A stretch of DNA of 64,000 bases from positions 868,001 to 932,000 of the forward strand of contig NZ_JBHTCM010000010.1 in NCBI RefSeq assembly GCF_042665545.1, given 5' to 3'. The notes beneath the pieces were generated by a model. It was given only the letters and a program-made list of their open reading frames with translations. It had not been told where the DNA came from and made no database searches. The position numbers were made by a program, and so were the translations under genes. Positions within the stretch are counted from its first letter, which is position 1; every line of letters begins with the position of its first letter. The DNA comes from Rhodocista pekingensis. GTDB lineage: Bacteria > Pseudomonadota > Alphaproteobacteria > Azospirillales > Azospirillaceae. Shown one piece after another: positions 25,778 to 34,111 of this stretch.

Positions 25778-26449
25778 ATGGCTTGGACCCGTGAGGAGAT
25801 GGCCGCCCGCGCCGCCCGCGAGCTGCGCGACGGCTTCTACGTCAACCTGGGCATCGGCATCCCGACCCTGGTGGTCAACTTCATCCCCGAGGGCATGAAG
25901 GTGACCTTGCAGAGCGAGAACGGCATGCTGGGCATGGGCCCCTTCCCCTTCGAGGGGGAGGAGGACCCCGACCTGATCAACGCCGGCAAGCAGACGATCA
26001 CCGAACTGCCCTATTCCAGCTATTTCAGCTCGGCCGACAGCTTCGCCATGATCCGCGGCGGCCATATCGACCTGTCAGTGCTGGGCGCCATGCAGGTGGC
26101 GGAGAACGGCGACCTCGCCAACTGGATGATCCCTGGCAAGATGGTCAAGGGCATGGGCGGCGCCATGGACCTGGTGGCCGGGGTCAAGAAGGTCGTCGTG
26201 GTGATGGAGCACAGCGCCCGCGACAAGGCCACCGGCAAGGACGAGCCCAAGCTGCTGCACCGCTGCACCCTGCCGCTGACGGGGGCGCGGGTGGTGGACA
26301 TGGTCATCACCGACCTGGGCGTCTTCACCATCGACAAGAAGGGCGACGGCGGCATGACCCTGGTGGAGACGGCGCCCGGCTGCACGCTGGAGGAAATCCG
26401 CAGCAAGACCGAGGCGACCTTCGCCGTCGCCCCGTCGGCCGGCGGCTGA
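25778..26449 (+). CDS. scoB: 3-oxoacid CoA-transferase subunit B
   Basis: The 223-residue beta subunit shows NLGIGIPTLVVNFIPEG, then SENGMLGMGPFPF where the Glu of SENG forms the enzyme-CoA thioester in this family. GGHIDLSVLGAMQV and GAMDLVAGVKKVVVVMEH also fit. The ATG at 25778 follows GGGAGGA, a strong ribosome site. It pairs with subunit A upstream. Confidence 0.94.
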   Translation: MAWTREEMAARAARELRDGFYVNLGIGIPTLVVNFIPEGMKVTLQSENGMLGMGPFPFEGEEDPDLINAGKQTITELPYSSYFSSADSFAMIRGGHIDLSVLGAMQVAENGDLANWMIPGKMVKGMGGAMDLVAGVKKVVVVMEHSARDKATGKDEPKLLHRCTLPLTGARVVDMVITDLGVFTIDKKGDGGMTLVETAPGCTLEEIRSKTEATFAVAPSAGG

Positions 26450-26471
26450 CGCTTCCCGCCCGACCGGCCCC

Positions 26472-26531
26472 GCCGGCATGGCCCCTGCCGGCATGGCCCC
26501 TGCCGGCATGCCCGCTGCCTGCATACCCCCT
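26472..26531. repeat. Tandem repeat, 15 bp x 4
   Basis: The unit GCCGGCATGGCCCCT occurs twice exactly and twice degenerate, between scoB and the aminomutase gene. Being 15 bases it keeps frame. Confidence 0.75.
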
Positions 26532-26590
26532 GCCCGCCCGCCCCTCCCGGCTTGACAGCGGCGGGGCGGCGGGGGCCTATCGGCGGCATC

Positions 26591-27652
26591 ATGCCGCGTG
26601 ACCGGATCAGACCCGCCCGCACCCTCCGCAGCCCCGGCGCCCTGGCCGATGCCGGCCTCGTGCCGGACGACGGCCGCCTGCCCGCACTGGAGGAGGTGGC
26701 CCGCCGCTTCGCCGTGGCCGTCACCCCGGCCGTGGCCGAGCTGGTGGACCCGGCCGACCCCGCCGACCCGGTGGCCCGCCAGTTCCTGCCCGACCCGGCG
26801 GAGCTGGAGACCCGCCCGGAGGAACTGGCCGACCCGATCGGGGACGCCCCCTTCTCCCCGGTGAAGGGGATCGTCCACCGCTACCGCGACCGCGTGCTGC
26901 TGAAGCCGGTCCACACCTGCCCCGTCTACTGCCGCTTCTGCTTCCGGCGGGAGATGGTCGGCCCCGGTGCCGAGACTCTGGACGGGGCCGAGCTGGACGC
27001 CGCCCTGGACTACATCGCCGCCCGGCCGGAGATCTGGGAGGTGATCCTGACGGGCGGCGACCCGCTGATCCTGTCGCCCCGCCGGCTGGCGGAGATCGTG
27101 GCGCGGCTGGACGCCATCCCCCATGTCGGCATCGTGCGTCTGCACAGCCGTGTGCCCGTCGTCGATCCCGAGCGGGTGACGGCGGAGCTGGTGGCCGCCC
27201 TGCGCGGCCGGCGCGTCACCACCTGGGTGATGCTGCACGCCAACCACTGGAAGGAGCTGACGGAGGAAGCCCGCGCCGCCATCGCCCGGCTGGTCGATGC
27301 CGGCATCCCGATGCTGTCCCAGTCGGTGCTGCTGAAGGGCGTCAACGACGATGTGGAGACGCTGGCCCGCACCTTCCGCGCCCTGGTCGCGGCCCGGGTC
27401 AAGCCGCACTACCTGCACCAGGGCGATCTGGCCAAGGGCACGGCGCATTTCCGCACCACCGTCGCCGAGGGGCAGGCCCTGATGCGGGCCCTGCGCGGCG
27501 ACGTCTCCGGCCTGTGCCAGCCGACCTACGTGCTGGACATCCCCGGCGGCCACGGCAAGGTGCCGCTGACGCCGACCCACGCCGAACCGGACGGGACGGG
27601 CGGCTGGACCGTCACCGATCCCCGCGGCGGCCGGCACCCCTACCGGGGGTAG
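26591..27652 (+). CDS. KamA/EpmB-type radical SAM aminomutase
   Basis: The 353-residue protein has the iron-sulfur motif CPVYCRFC (Cys110, Cys114, Cys117), then RREMVG, LTGGDPLILS and the PLP-lysine motif DIPGGHGKVPLTP with Lys323. These mark the lysine 2,3-aminomutase family. The short length and absence of an added zinc domain fit EpmB, which makes beta-lysine for elongation factor P. A catabolic lysine 2,3-aminomutase is the alternative; no epmA or efp gene is in the window to decide. Confidence 0.87.
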   Translation: MPRDRIRPARTLRSPGALADAGLVPDDGRLPALEEVARRFAVAVTPAVAELVDPADPADPVARQFLPDPAELETRPEELADPIGDAPFSPVKGIVHRYRDRVLLKPVHTCPVYCRFCFRREMVGPGAETLDGAELDAALDYIAARPEIWEVILTGGDPLILSPRRLAEIVARLDAIPHVGIVRLHSRVPVVDPERVTAELVAALRGRRVTTWVMLHANHWKELTEEARAAIARLVDAGIPMLSQSVLLKGVNDDVETLARTFRALVAARVKPHYLHQGDLAKGTAHFRTTVAEGQALMRALRGDVSGLCQPTYVLDIPGGHGKVPLTPTHAEPDGTGGWTVTDPRGGRHPYRG

Positions 27653-27682
27653 GGCACCGCCGCGGACGCAGGATCCCTGCCG

Positions 27683-28453
27683 TCACGCCGGCAGGGTCGG
27701 CCCGCCGCCGCGCGGCGCCACGATGCCGGAGAAGACCGCCACCGTGCGGGCGGTGCCGGAGACGAACTGGCGCCAGAGCAGCAGCGCGAAGACGCCCAGG
27801 GTGAAGGCCATGAAGGGCACCGGCCCGGCCAGCCAGCCGAGCGAGGCGAGCGCGTAGTAGTAGCAGCGCAGCCCGCCGTTGAAGCTGCGCACCGACAGCG
27901 ACAGCACGGTCGCCGCCTCGTCCGCCAGTTGCTCCGCCGTGGCCGCGTCCACCCGCACCGTGCCCACCATGTCCGCATCCGCCGCGGCCCGCCCGATGCC
28001 GACCGGGGACGCGCCCAGCAGCGCCACCGTGTAGTTGAACTGCCGCAGCGACCAGGTGAAGTTGAAGAAGGCCAGGATGAAGACGGCGATCTGCAACAGC
28101 ACCTTCAGCTCGAACAGGTGCCGGCTGGTCGCCACGGTGAAGCCCAGCTCCGTCACCACCCGGTGCGCGTCGTCCGCCGCGGCCAGCACGCCCAGCAGCC
28201 CGGCCAGCAGCAGCACGGAGGTGGAGGCGAAGAAGCTGGCCGAGCCGATCAGATGGCCCAGCAGCATGCTGTCCATCATCCGGTTCTCGCGCAGCAGCAT
28301 GTTCCGCATCCAGGCCCGGCGGACCTGATGCATGCGCCGGTTCAGGCTCTTCAGGCCGGACAGGTGGCGGTCCACCAGCAGCCCGTGCAGGGCCCAGGTG
28401 CCGGCGAAGCAGCCGAGCGCCAGGAGGTCGAGCGGGGTCAGGTCGAAGGGCAT
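27683..28453 (-). CDS. DUF599-family membrane protein
   Basis: The 256-residue protein has about four transmembrane segments. HQVRRAWMRNMLLRENRMMDS and LKVLLQIAVFILAFFNFTW, followed by LRQFNYT, are characteristic of DUF599. YYYALASLGWL is the last conserved block. Function is unknown. It is convergent with the aminomutase gene and downstream of the homogentisate operon, separated from maiA by a tandem repeat. Confidence 0.85.
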   Translation of the reverse strand: MPFDLTPLDLLALGCFAGTWALHGLLVDRHLSGLKSLNRRMHQVRRAWMRNMLLRENRMMDSMLLGHLIGSASFFASTSVLLLAGLLGVLAAADDAHRVVTELGFTVATSRHLFELKVLLQIAVFILAFFNFTWSLRQFNYTVALLGASPVGIGRAAADADMVGTVRVDAATAEQLADEAATVLSLSVRSFNGGLRCYYYALASLGWLAGPVPFMAFTLGVFALLLWRQFVSGTARTVAVFSGIVAPRGGGPTLPA

Positions 28454-28600
28454 GGGCGGGCGCTCGGGCGGCAGACGGTCTGGAGAAGACGGTCGGGAGA
28501 AGGGATCGGAGGAATGGGGGGAGGCTGCGGCGATCGGCAGCAGCCCGGATGGTGCCGCAACCCGCCCCCCTCGGTCCACCCCCGGCGGCACGCCCCTGCC

Positions 28601-28672
28601 CCGCGTGCCGCCAAGGCCCCGCGTGCCGCCAAGGCTGCGCGTGCCGCCAAGGCTCCGCGTGCCGCCCCTGCG
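28601..28672. repeat. Tandem repeat, 18 bp x 4
   Basis: The unit GCGTGCCGCCAAGGCNNC occurs three times with small changes and once degenerate, between the maiA stop and the DUF599 start. The 18-base length keeps frame, but no gene reads through it convincingly. Confidence 0.8.
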
Positions 28673-28697
28673 CGGCTGCCGGGACCCCGCCCGTGCC

Positions 28698-29336
28698 TTA
28701 CACCGCGTCCGGCTGGTTCTCCGGCGCCGCATCCCGGAAGGCCGGCAGATCCCGGCAGTGCGCGTCGATGCGCAGCAGGGTCGGGCAGGCGTCCAGGTCG
28801 CAGTCGAAGCGGCGGGCGTTGAAGAGCTGCGGCACCAGGCAGACATCCGCCAGGGTCGGCGCGTCGCCGAAGCAGCAGCGGCCGGCCATGGGCGCCACCA
28901 TCGTCTCCAGCGCCGCCAGCGCGCTTTCGATCCAGTGCCGGATCCAGGCGTTCACCTTGTCGTCCGGCTGGCCCAGGGTGCGGCGGAGATAGGTCAGGAC
29001 CCGCAGATTGTTGATCGGGTGGATGTCGCAGGCGATGGCGAGCGCGACCGCCCGCACCCGGGCCCGGTCCAGCGCCGCGGCCGGCAGCAGCGGCGGCTCG
29101 GGGTGCGTCTCCTCCAGATATTCCAGGATGGCGAGCGACTGGGTCAGGAGCTGGCCCCCGTCCTCCAGCGCCGGCAGCAGCCCCTGCGGGTTGAGCGCCA
29201 GATAGTCCGGGCTGCGGTGCTGGCCGCCGTCCTTGACCAGATGGATGCAGGCCGCCTCCCAGGCGATGCCCTTGAGGTTCAGGGCGATCCGCACCCGGTA
29301 GGCGGCGGAGGACCGGAAATAGGTGTAGAGCTTCAT
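28698..29336 (-). CDS. maiA: Maleylacetoacetate isomerase
   Basis: The 212-residue zeta-class GST-fold enzyme has the glutathione site FRSSAAYRVRIALNLKG, with the SS-A-R pattern used by zeta enzymes. NPQGLLPALEDGG, LTQSLAILEYLEE and CDIHPINNLRVLTYL follow. It isomerises maleylacetoacetate to fumarylacetoacetate in tyrosine/phenylalanine breakdown. It overlaps fahA by 4 bases and is the last gene of the hmgA-fahA-maiA operon. Confidence 0.95.
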   Translation of the reverse strand: MKLYTYFRSSAAYRVRIALNLKGIAWEAACIHLVKDGGQHRSPDYLALNPQGLLPALEDGGQLLTQSLAILEYLEETHPEPPLLPAAALDRARVRAVALAIACDIHPINNLRVLTYLRRTLGQPDDKVNAWIRHWIESALAALETMVAPMAGRCCFGDAPTLADVCLVPQLFNARRFDCDLDACPTLLRIDAHCRDLPAFRDAAPENQPDAV

Positions 29337-30373
29337 CGCCCGCCCGCTGTCCCGCCGTCACAGGGCGCCACCGTCTGGTCGATGGCGCCGAAGATGCTGC
29401 GGCCGTCCGCGTCCAGCATCTCGATCCGCACGCGGTCGCCGAAGCGCAGGAAGGGCGTCCGCGACCGGCCTTCCCGCAGCATCTCCACCGTGCGGATTTC
29501 GGCAAGGCAGGAATAGCCGCAGCCCCCCTCCGCGATCGGGCGGCCGGGGCCGCCATCGGGGTCGCGGTTGGAGACGGTGCCGGACCCGATGATGCTGCCG
29601 GCGCAGAGCGGCCGGGTCTTCGCCGCGTGCGCGACCAGCCGGCCGAAATCGAAGGTCATGTCCGTGCCGGCGTCCGGCCGGCCGAAGGGCTGGCCGTTGA
29701 TCCAGGACAGCAGCGGCCGGTGCAGCTTCCCCTCGCGCCAGTCCGCGCCCAGCGCGTCCGGCGTCACGGCGAGGGGGCTGAAGGCGCTGGACGGCTTGGA
29801 CTGGAAGAAGCCGAAGCCCTTGGCCAGTTCCCCCGGGATCAGGCCGCGCAGGGAGACGTCGTTGACCAGCATGACCAGGGCGATCCGGTCCAGCGCCGCC
29901 GCCGGGTCGATCCCCATGGGCACGTCGGTGGTGACGACCGCCACCTCCGCCTCCAGGTCGATGCCCCAGCCCTCGTCCGCCGCCAGGATCGGGTCGCGCG
30001 GGCCGAGGAAGCTGTCGCTGCCGCCCTGGTACATCAGCGGGTCGGTCCAGAAGCTGTCCGGCAGGTCCGCCCCGCGCGCCTTGCGCACCAGCGCCACATG
30101 GTTGACGTAGGCCGAGCCGTCCGCCCACTGGAAGGCGCGCGGCAGCGGGCTGTGGCAGGCCGCCGGATCGAAGGGCATGACGCCCTCGACGGGGCCGCCC
30201 TCCTCCAGCCCGGCGGCGATGTCCTCCAGCCGCGGCCGCACCTCGGCCCAGCGGTCCAGGGCCTCCTGCATGGTGCGGGCGACGGCGGGCACGGGGGCGC
30301 AGCGGGAAAGGTCGCGGCTGACCACCACCAGGGTGCCGTCGCGGCCGCCGGCCTTGAGCGATGCGAGTTTCAT
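29333..30373 (-). CDS. Fumarylacetoacetate hydrolase-family enzyme
   Basis: The 346-residue protein has the FAH fold with the metal motif DLEAEVAVVTTDVP (ExE), VNDVSLRGLIPGE, KGFGFFQSKPSSAFSP and GSGTVSN. In this operon the natural role is splitting fumarylacetoacetate into fumarate and acetoacetate. The acetoacetate could feed the scoAB CoA-transferase at 25,062. It follows hmgA by 12 bases. Confidence 0.93.
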   Translation of the reverse strand: MKLASLKAGGRDGTLVVVSRDLSRCAPVPAVARTMQEALDRWAEVRPRLEDIAAGLEEGGPVEGVMPFDPAACHSPLPRAFQWADGSAYVNHVALVRKARGADLPDSFWTDPLMYQGGSDSFLGPRDPILAADEGWGIDLEAEVAVVTTDVPMGIDPAAALDRIALVMLVNDVSLRGLIPGELAKGFGFFQSKPSSAFSPLAVTPDALGADWREGKLHRPLLSWINGQPFGRPDAGTDMTFDFGRLVAHAAKTRPLCAGSIIGSGTVSNRDPDGGPGRPIAEGGCGYSCLAEIRTVEMLREGRSRTPFLRFGDRVRIEMLDADGRSIFGAIDQTVAPCDGGTAGGR

Positions 30374-30385
30374 GGGGTCCGGTCC

Positions 30386-31522
30386 TCAGGGCGTGCGCCA
30401 GCTTTCGGCATAGGCGGCCAGTTCCACCGCTTCCAGGCCGGGGGCGACCTCCAGCGCGTCGCGGGTGTCCAGCATGACGGCATATTCGTCCGTCGCTTCC
30501 TTGCTCTGCCGGAACGCCCGGGCCAGCGCCTTCGGGTGCGGCCCGTGGGTAAAGCCGCAGGGGTGGAAGGTCAGCATCCCGGCCTTGATGTTGTCGCGGC
30601 TGAAGAAGTCGCCCGCATGGTAGAACAGCACCTCGTCATAATCGTCGTTGTTGTGGAAGAACGGCACCTTGAGCGCACCCTCGTCCGTCTCGAACGGCCG
30701 CGGGGTGAAGGTGCAGACGACGAAGCGGTCGGCCACGAAGGTGGTGTGGGCGCTGGGCGGCAGGTGGTAGCGGTGGCTCATCAGCGGCCGGATGTCCCGC
30801 ACGTTCAGCCGCACCGGCGCCAGATCGCCCTTCCAGCCCACCGCGTCCAGCGGGTTGAAGGGATAGCTGACGGTGGACAGCCGGCCGCCCCGCTTCACCG
30901 CCACCCGCCAGACGCCGTCCGGACCGGCATGGTCCTGCTGGGCCAGGAAGGCATCGTCGATGGCGGGGGTGTCCAGCACGGCCGGGTCGAACACGGCATG
31001 CGGCCCGACCATGCCGCGGTCGGGAAGCTGGTAGGTCGATCCCGTCGCCTCGATCAGCAGCGCCGTCACCGGCCGGTGCGGCACCAGCCGCCACATCGTC
31101 CCCCGCGGCAGCACGACATAGTCACCCGCCTCCACCGCCAGATGCCCGTAGTCGCAGAACAGGTCGCCCGCCCCCTGGTGGACGAAGACCAGTTCGTCCC
31201 CGTCGCCGTTGCGGACCAGATGGTCCATGGCGGTGTCGCACTGCCAGATGCGCAGGGCCGTGTGGGCGTTCGACAGCACGGGCCGCGCCTGCCAGGGACC
31301 GGCCGCGGCGGGCAGGTCCCGCACCAGGTCGAAGGCGCGCGGGCGCAGCGGCCCCTCCCAGCCCAGCCAGCCGGTGGGCGGGTGGCGGTGGTACATGTGG
31401 GTGGCGGGGCCGAAGAACCCCTCCTTGCCGATCTCGCGCTCATAGGTGCCCGGCGGCAGGTCGGCGTGCGCCTGACGCGACGCCGTGCCTTCGGTCCGGG
31501 GGAACGGGATGTAGCGGCGCAT
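30386..31522 (-). CDS. hmgA: Homogentisate 1,2-dioxygenase-family protein
   Basis: The 378-residue protein resembles homogentisate dioxygenase throughout: DELVFVHQGAGDLFCDYG, GDYVVLPRGTMWRL, PFFHNNDDYDEVLFYHAGDFF and LTFHPCGFTHGPHP. The last two blocks hold the Fe(II) ligands. It is shorter than the usual 430-450 residues, a variant common in Alphaproteobacteria. Its reaction opens the homogentisate ring to maleylacetoacetate. The ATG at 31522 is chosen since upstream codons read a repeat. It is divergent from a MarR regulator. Confidence 0.88.
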   Translation of the reverse strand: MRRYIPFPRTEGTASRQAHADLPPGTYEREIGKEGFFGPATHMYHRHPPTGWLGWEGPLRPRAFDLVRDLPAAAGPWQARPVLSNAHTALRIWQCDTAMDHLVRNGDGDELVFVHQGAGDLFCDYGHLAVEAGDYVVLPRGTMWRLVPHRPVTALLIEATGSTYQLPDRGMVGPHAVFDPAVLDTPAIDDAFLAQQDHAGPDGVWRVAVKRGGRLSTVSYPFNPLDAVGWKGDLAPVRLNVRDIRPLMSHRYHLPPSAHTTFVADRFVVCTFTPRPFETDEGALKVPFFHNNDDYDEVLFYHAGDFFSRDNIKAGMLTFHPCGFTHGPHPKALARAFRQSKEATDEYAVMLDTRDALEVAPGLEAVELAAYAESWRTP

Positions 31523-31548
31523 GGCGTTTCCTGCGGGTGGTGCCTGCT

Positions 31549-31587
31549 GGCGTTTCGTTTGGGCGTTTCGTTTGGGCGTTTCGTGCT
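31549..31587. repeat. Tandem repeat, 13 bp x 3, in the hmgA leader
   Basis: GGCGTTTCGTTTG occurs twice exactly and once with a changed end, 27 bases upstream of the hmgA start. It may be a multi-copy regulator site or slippage repeat. Confidence 0.7.
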
Positions 31588-31685
31588 GGCGTCTTCTGCC
31601 CGGGGGCGGTCGAGGGGGCGGGGCGGGCCGCACCCGGCCGTCCGCCGGATGGTCGTTTCATCTGGAACGATATTAGGGCGACAAT

Positions 31686-31699
31686 GTTGCGCTTGCAAC
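31686..31699. promoter_or_regulatory. Candidate MarR operator between hmgA and its regulator
   Basis: GTTGC-GCTT-GCAAC is a perfect inverted repeat 47 bases upstream of the marR start. AACGAT recurs nearby (end of the palindrome and about 30 bases to the left), hinting at a second half-site. Confidence 0.5.
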
Positions 31700-31745
31700 G
31701 ATGCCGGGGCCGCGCCACCGTCCGACAACGCAGAATGGCGGTCCC

Positions 31746-32186
31746 ATGCTTCAGCTCGACAGTTTCATCCCCTACCGCATCAACGTCCTGGCGAAGCGGA
31801 TCAGCAAGGCGCTCGCCACCCGCTACCAGGAACAGTTCGGGATCAGCGTCCCGGAATGGCGGGTGCTGGCGATCCTGGGGCGTGAGCAGCCGCTCAGCTC
31901 CAACGACCTTGTCGAGCGCAGCCAGATGGACAAGGCGAAGGTCAGCCGCGCCGTGGCGGCGCTGGTGGACCGCGGCTTCCTGTCCCGTGCCGTGCACCCC
32001 GACGACCAGCGCCTGTTGCAGCTCCGCTTCACGGCGGCGGGCCGGGCGCTCTATGAGCGGATCGCGCCCCTGGCGCTGGCCTGGCAGCAGCAGCTCCTGG
32101 ACGCACTGCCGCCCGACGACCGCGCCGCCCTGACCCGGCTGATCGACCGGATGGAGGAGCGGCTGCGGGAGATGGACGGGGTCTGA
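31746..32186 (+). CDS. MarR-family transcriptional regulator
   Basis: The 146-residue protein has the winged-helix core FGISVPEWRVLAILGREQPLS, then SSNDLVERSQMDKAKVSRAV and the wing RGFLSRAVHPDDQRLLQL. The DDQR signature is typical of MarR. It is divergent from hmgA-fahA-maiA and likely controls that operon, perhaps responding to homogentisate. The pairing suggests this; nothing in the sequence proves the ligand. Confidence 0.92.
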   Translation: MLQLDSFIPYRINVLAKRISKALATRYQEQFGISVPEWRVLAILGREQPLSSNDLVERSQMDKAKVSRAVAALVDRGFLSRAVHPDDQRLLQLRFTAAGRALYERIAPLALAWQQQLLDALPPDDRAALTRLIDRMEERLREMDGV

Positions 32187-32668
32187 CGCCCCCCGTCCGG
32201 GGACCCAGGTAAAACCATGGCCCAACATCATCCCGTCCGCCTGATCCGGAAGATGGTCCACGTCCCGACCGGCGAACGCAGACACACCGACGACGGCTGG
32301 CTGGACACCATGCCGATGACGAGTTCGTCCGCGCCCGGCGGCTTGCCAGCGCGGCGCGGAACTCGGGCGGCTCGGAATGGGCTCGCGCGTCCTGCGGACA
32401 CCCGGCCTTCATCCCGGCACCATCTCCCGGGGCTGCGTCGCTTCCGACATTTCGCCGGGGCGCCCGCCGACTGCCCGTGGCACCACGACGACGGCTTCGA
32501 CTCAGATGGGATACTTGTCAGATGGGATACTTGCCGCCCTGTTCCCCGAGGCCGCCATCAAGCAGCCCTGGCCTCCGCAGGCCGCACTGAAACGCCTTCG
32601 CGCGCGGGATGCGCATCCCACGGGCTCGACCTGAACAAGTTCAACACTTTCATGAGCGAGAAGAAATA
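32187..32668. other. Accessory gap with a 16-bp duplicated sequence
   Basis: These 482 bases lie between marR and the PLD-like gene. TCAGATGGGATACTTG is repeated exactly at 32502-32517 and 32518-32533. The last codons before the PLD start can be read as LNKFNTFMSEKK, ending in TAA overlapping ATG, and could be the tail of a deleted upstream gene. No full gene is credible. Confidence 0.5.
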
Positions 32669-33688
32669 ATGATCCGCTTTTTGACCGAGAAACAGGTTCC
32701 TGACGTTGTCGAAGAGCTGCTCACCAACAATAACGAGGCATGCTTTGCTGTCGCTTTCTGGGGCAAGGGCGCGAAGAAAGCGCTTGGCATCAAGGCCGGG
32801 ATGAAAGGGCACCTGAAAATTATCTGCAACCTGAAAAGTGGCGCGTGCAATCCAGACGAGGTAAGGGCGCTCATGATGTGCGCAGAAGTAAGGATGCACC
32901 CGCAGCTTCACGCGAAGATCTATTGGACACCCAGCGCTGTCGTTGTGGGGTCTTCCAATGCCTCGACCAATGGGTTGGTCGTAGAGGATTCTGGCCTCAA
33001 GGGATGGCTCGAAGGAAACCTGCTCACCGACGATGGCGACGTTCTCCGCAACATCAAGGCGCATCTCGAAGCCATGTGGAAGGAAGCCAAAGAGATAAGT
33101 CCAGACGACCTCGCGATTGCGCAAGCGCAATGGGACGAGCGCACCAAGTTGCGCCCTCCCCTCCAGCCGGTATCACGCCGGAGCTTGCTGGCAGCTTATC
33201 GGGAAGTTCCCAGCGACCCGCGCTGGAAGAAGGTCAAGCTAGTGGTTTACCGCCAAGGACTGGATACCCAGTCCCAACAAACCCTAAAAGCCTTTAAGGA
33301 GGATACACAGAACAAGAAATCCAATAAAAAAGATAAACTGAACATTAAAAACGCCTGGGGCTACCAAGGATTTGACGGTAAATTTAAAAAAGAAGATTGG
33401 ATAATTGATATTGACGCGCGCAATCCAGACAAGCCAATAGTTTTTGGTTGCGCGGAAATTGGGAGCAGACTTATCAAAATTAGCCAGGAAAATAATTCCC
33501 CACTGCACATAGCTTTCCGCTCCCCAAATATCTCACTTCCAGGGCTTGGATCCTTCAAACTGACCCCCGCCGAAAAGGATGAGTTGTGCAGTCATGTTCA
33601 TCGCTTCATGAGCGACGAAAAAATGGAAGATTACCCTGATGGGCGCGTCCTTTGCCTGCCGGAGGCCATGCAGATCATTGACGCCTAG
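32669..33688 (+). CDS. Phospholipase-D-like (HKD) protein, low GC, 3' end fixed by IS insertion
   Basis: The 339-residue protein has one HKD-type motif, HPQLHAKIYWTPSAVVVGSSN, with His81 and Lys83. The Asp of HxKx4D is replaced by Pro-Ser, and ASTNGL follows. Single-motif PLD proteins usually dimerise and many are nucleases, some in restriction or antiphage systems. Codon use is far less GC-biased than neighbours, most strongly after 33,240 (Lys/Asn-rich), pointing to transfer. The stop TAG uses TA of the target site and the first G of the IS element, so the native C-terminus may differ. Function unknown. Confidence 0.75.
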   Translation: MIRFLTEKQVPDVVEELLTNNNEACFAVAFWGKGAKKALGIKAGMKGHLKIICNLKSGACNPDEVRALMMCAEVRMHPQLHAKIYWTPSAVVVGSSNASTNGLVVEDSGLKGWLEGNLLTDDGDVLRNIKAHLEAMWKEAKEISPDDLAIAQAQWDERTKLRPPLQPVSRRSLLAAYREVPSDPRWKKVKLVVYRQGLDTQSQQTLKAFKEDTQNKKSNKKDKLNIKNAWGYQGFDGKFKKEDWIIDIDARNPDKPIVFGCAEIGSRLIKISQENNSPLHIAFRSPNISLPGLGSFKLTPAEKDELCSHVHRFMSDEKMEDYPDGRVLCLPEAMQIIDA

Positions 33689-34111
33689 GTCCTGTCCAAA
33701 AAGGGGAGACGGTTTCTGGGTTGGCCTGTTGATGGGAGATGACGTGACCTGAACTGAGCAACAAGCAGTTCGAGCGGCCGCCGGTGTTGCTGCCGCCGGA
33801 GCGGCCCCGGACAGGGGCCTCGCTCGAGACCGGACCGCATCGTTGCCGACCCTGCCTATTCGGCGCGGCCGATCCGGCTCTCCCTACGCCGCCGCGGCAT
33901 CGGCGCGGTGATCCCGCAGCCGAGCAGTCAGCGTCCCGCCGCGCTGATGGACCGGGGGGCCTGTCGCCTCCGAAACTCATTGAGCGCCTCGTCGGCCGCC
34001 TCAAGCATTTCCGCCGTATCACCACCCGTTACGGAAAGCTCGCAGCCAACTACCTCGCCATGGCCGAGATCGCCTCCATTCGGCTCATGCTGCGGGGTTG
34101 AGAACAGGACC
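33688..34111 (+). mobile_element. Internally deleted, frameshifted IS5-family element
   Basis: The 424-bp element has inverted ends (left GGTCCTGTCC, right end read inward GGTCCTGTTC) and is flanked by TA on both sides, as for IS427-group IS5 elements. Transposase traces remain: an N-terminus like SNKQFERPPVLLPPERPRTG, then in another frame RLSLRRRGIGAVIPQP, then back to IERLVGRLKHFRRITTRYGK and ASIRLMLRG. The catalytic core is mostly deleted. It cannot move by itself, but the ends might be mobilised in trans. Confidence 0.85.

Noticed and set aside
32217..32669. Open frame of 150 codons before the PLD-like gene
   Set aside because: No protein-like pattern except the last dozen residues (LNKFNTFMSEKK), which may be a relic tail. 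Not enough for a gene call.
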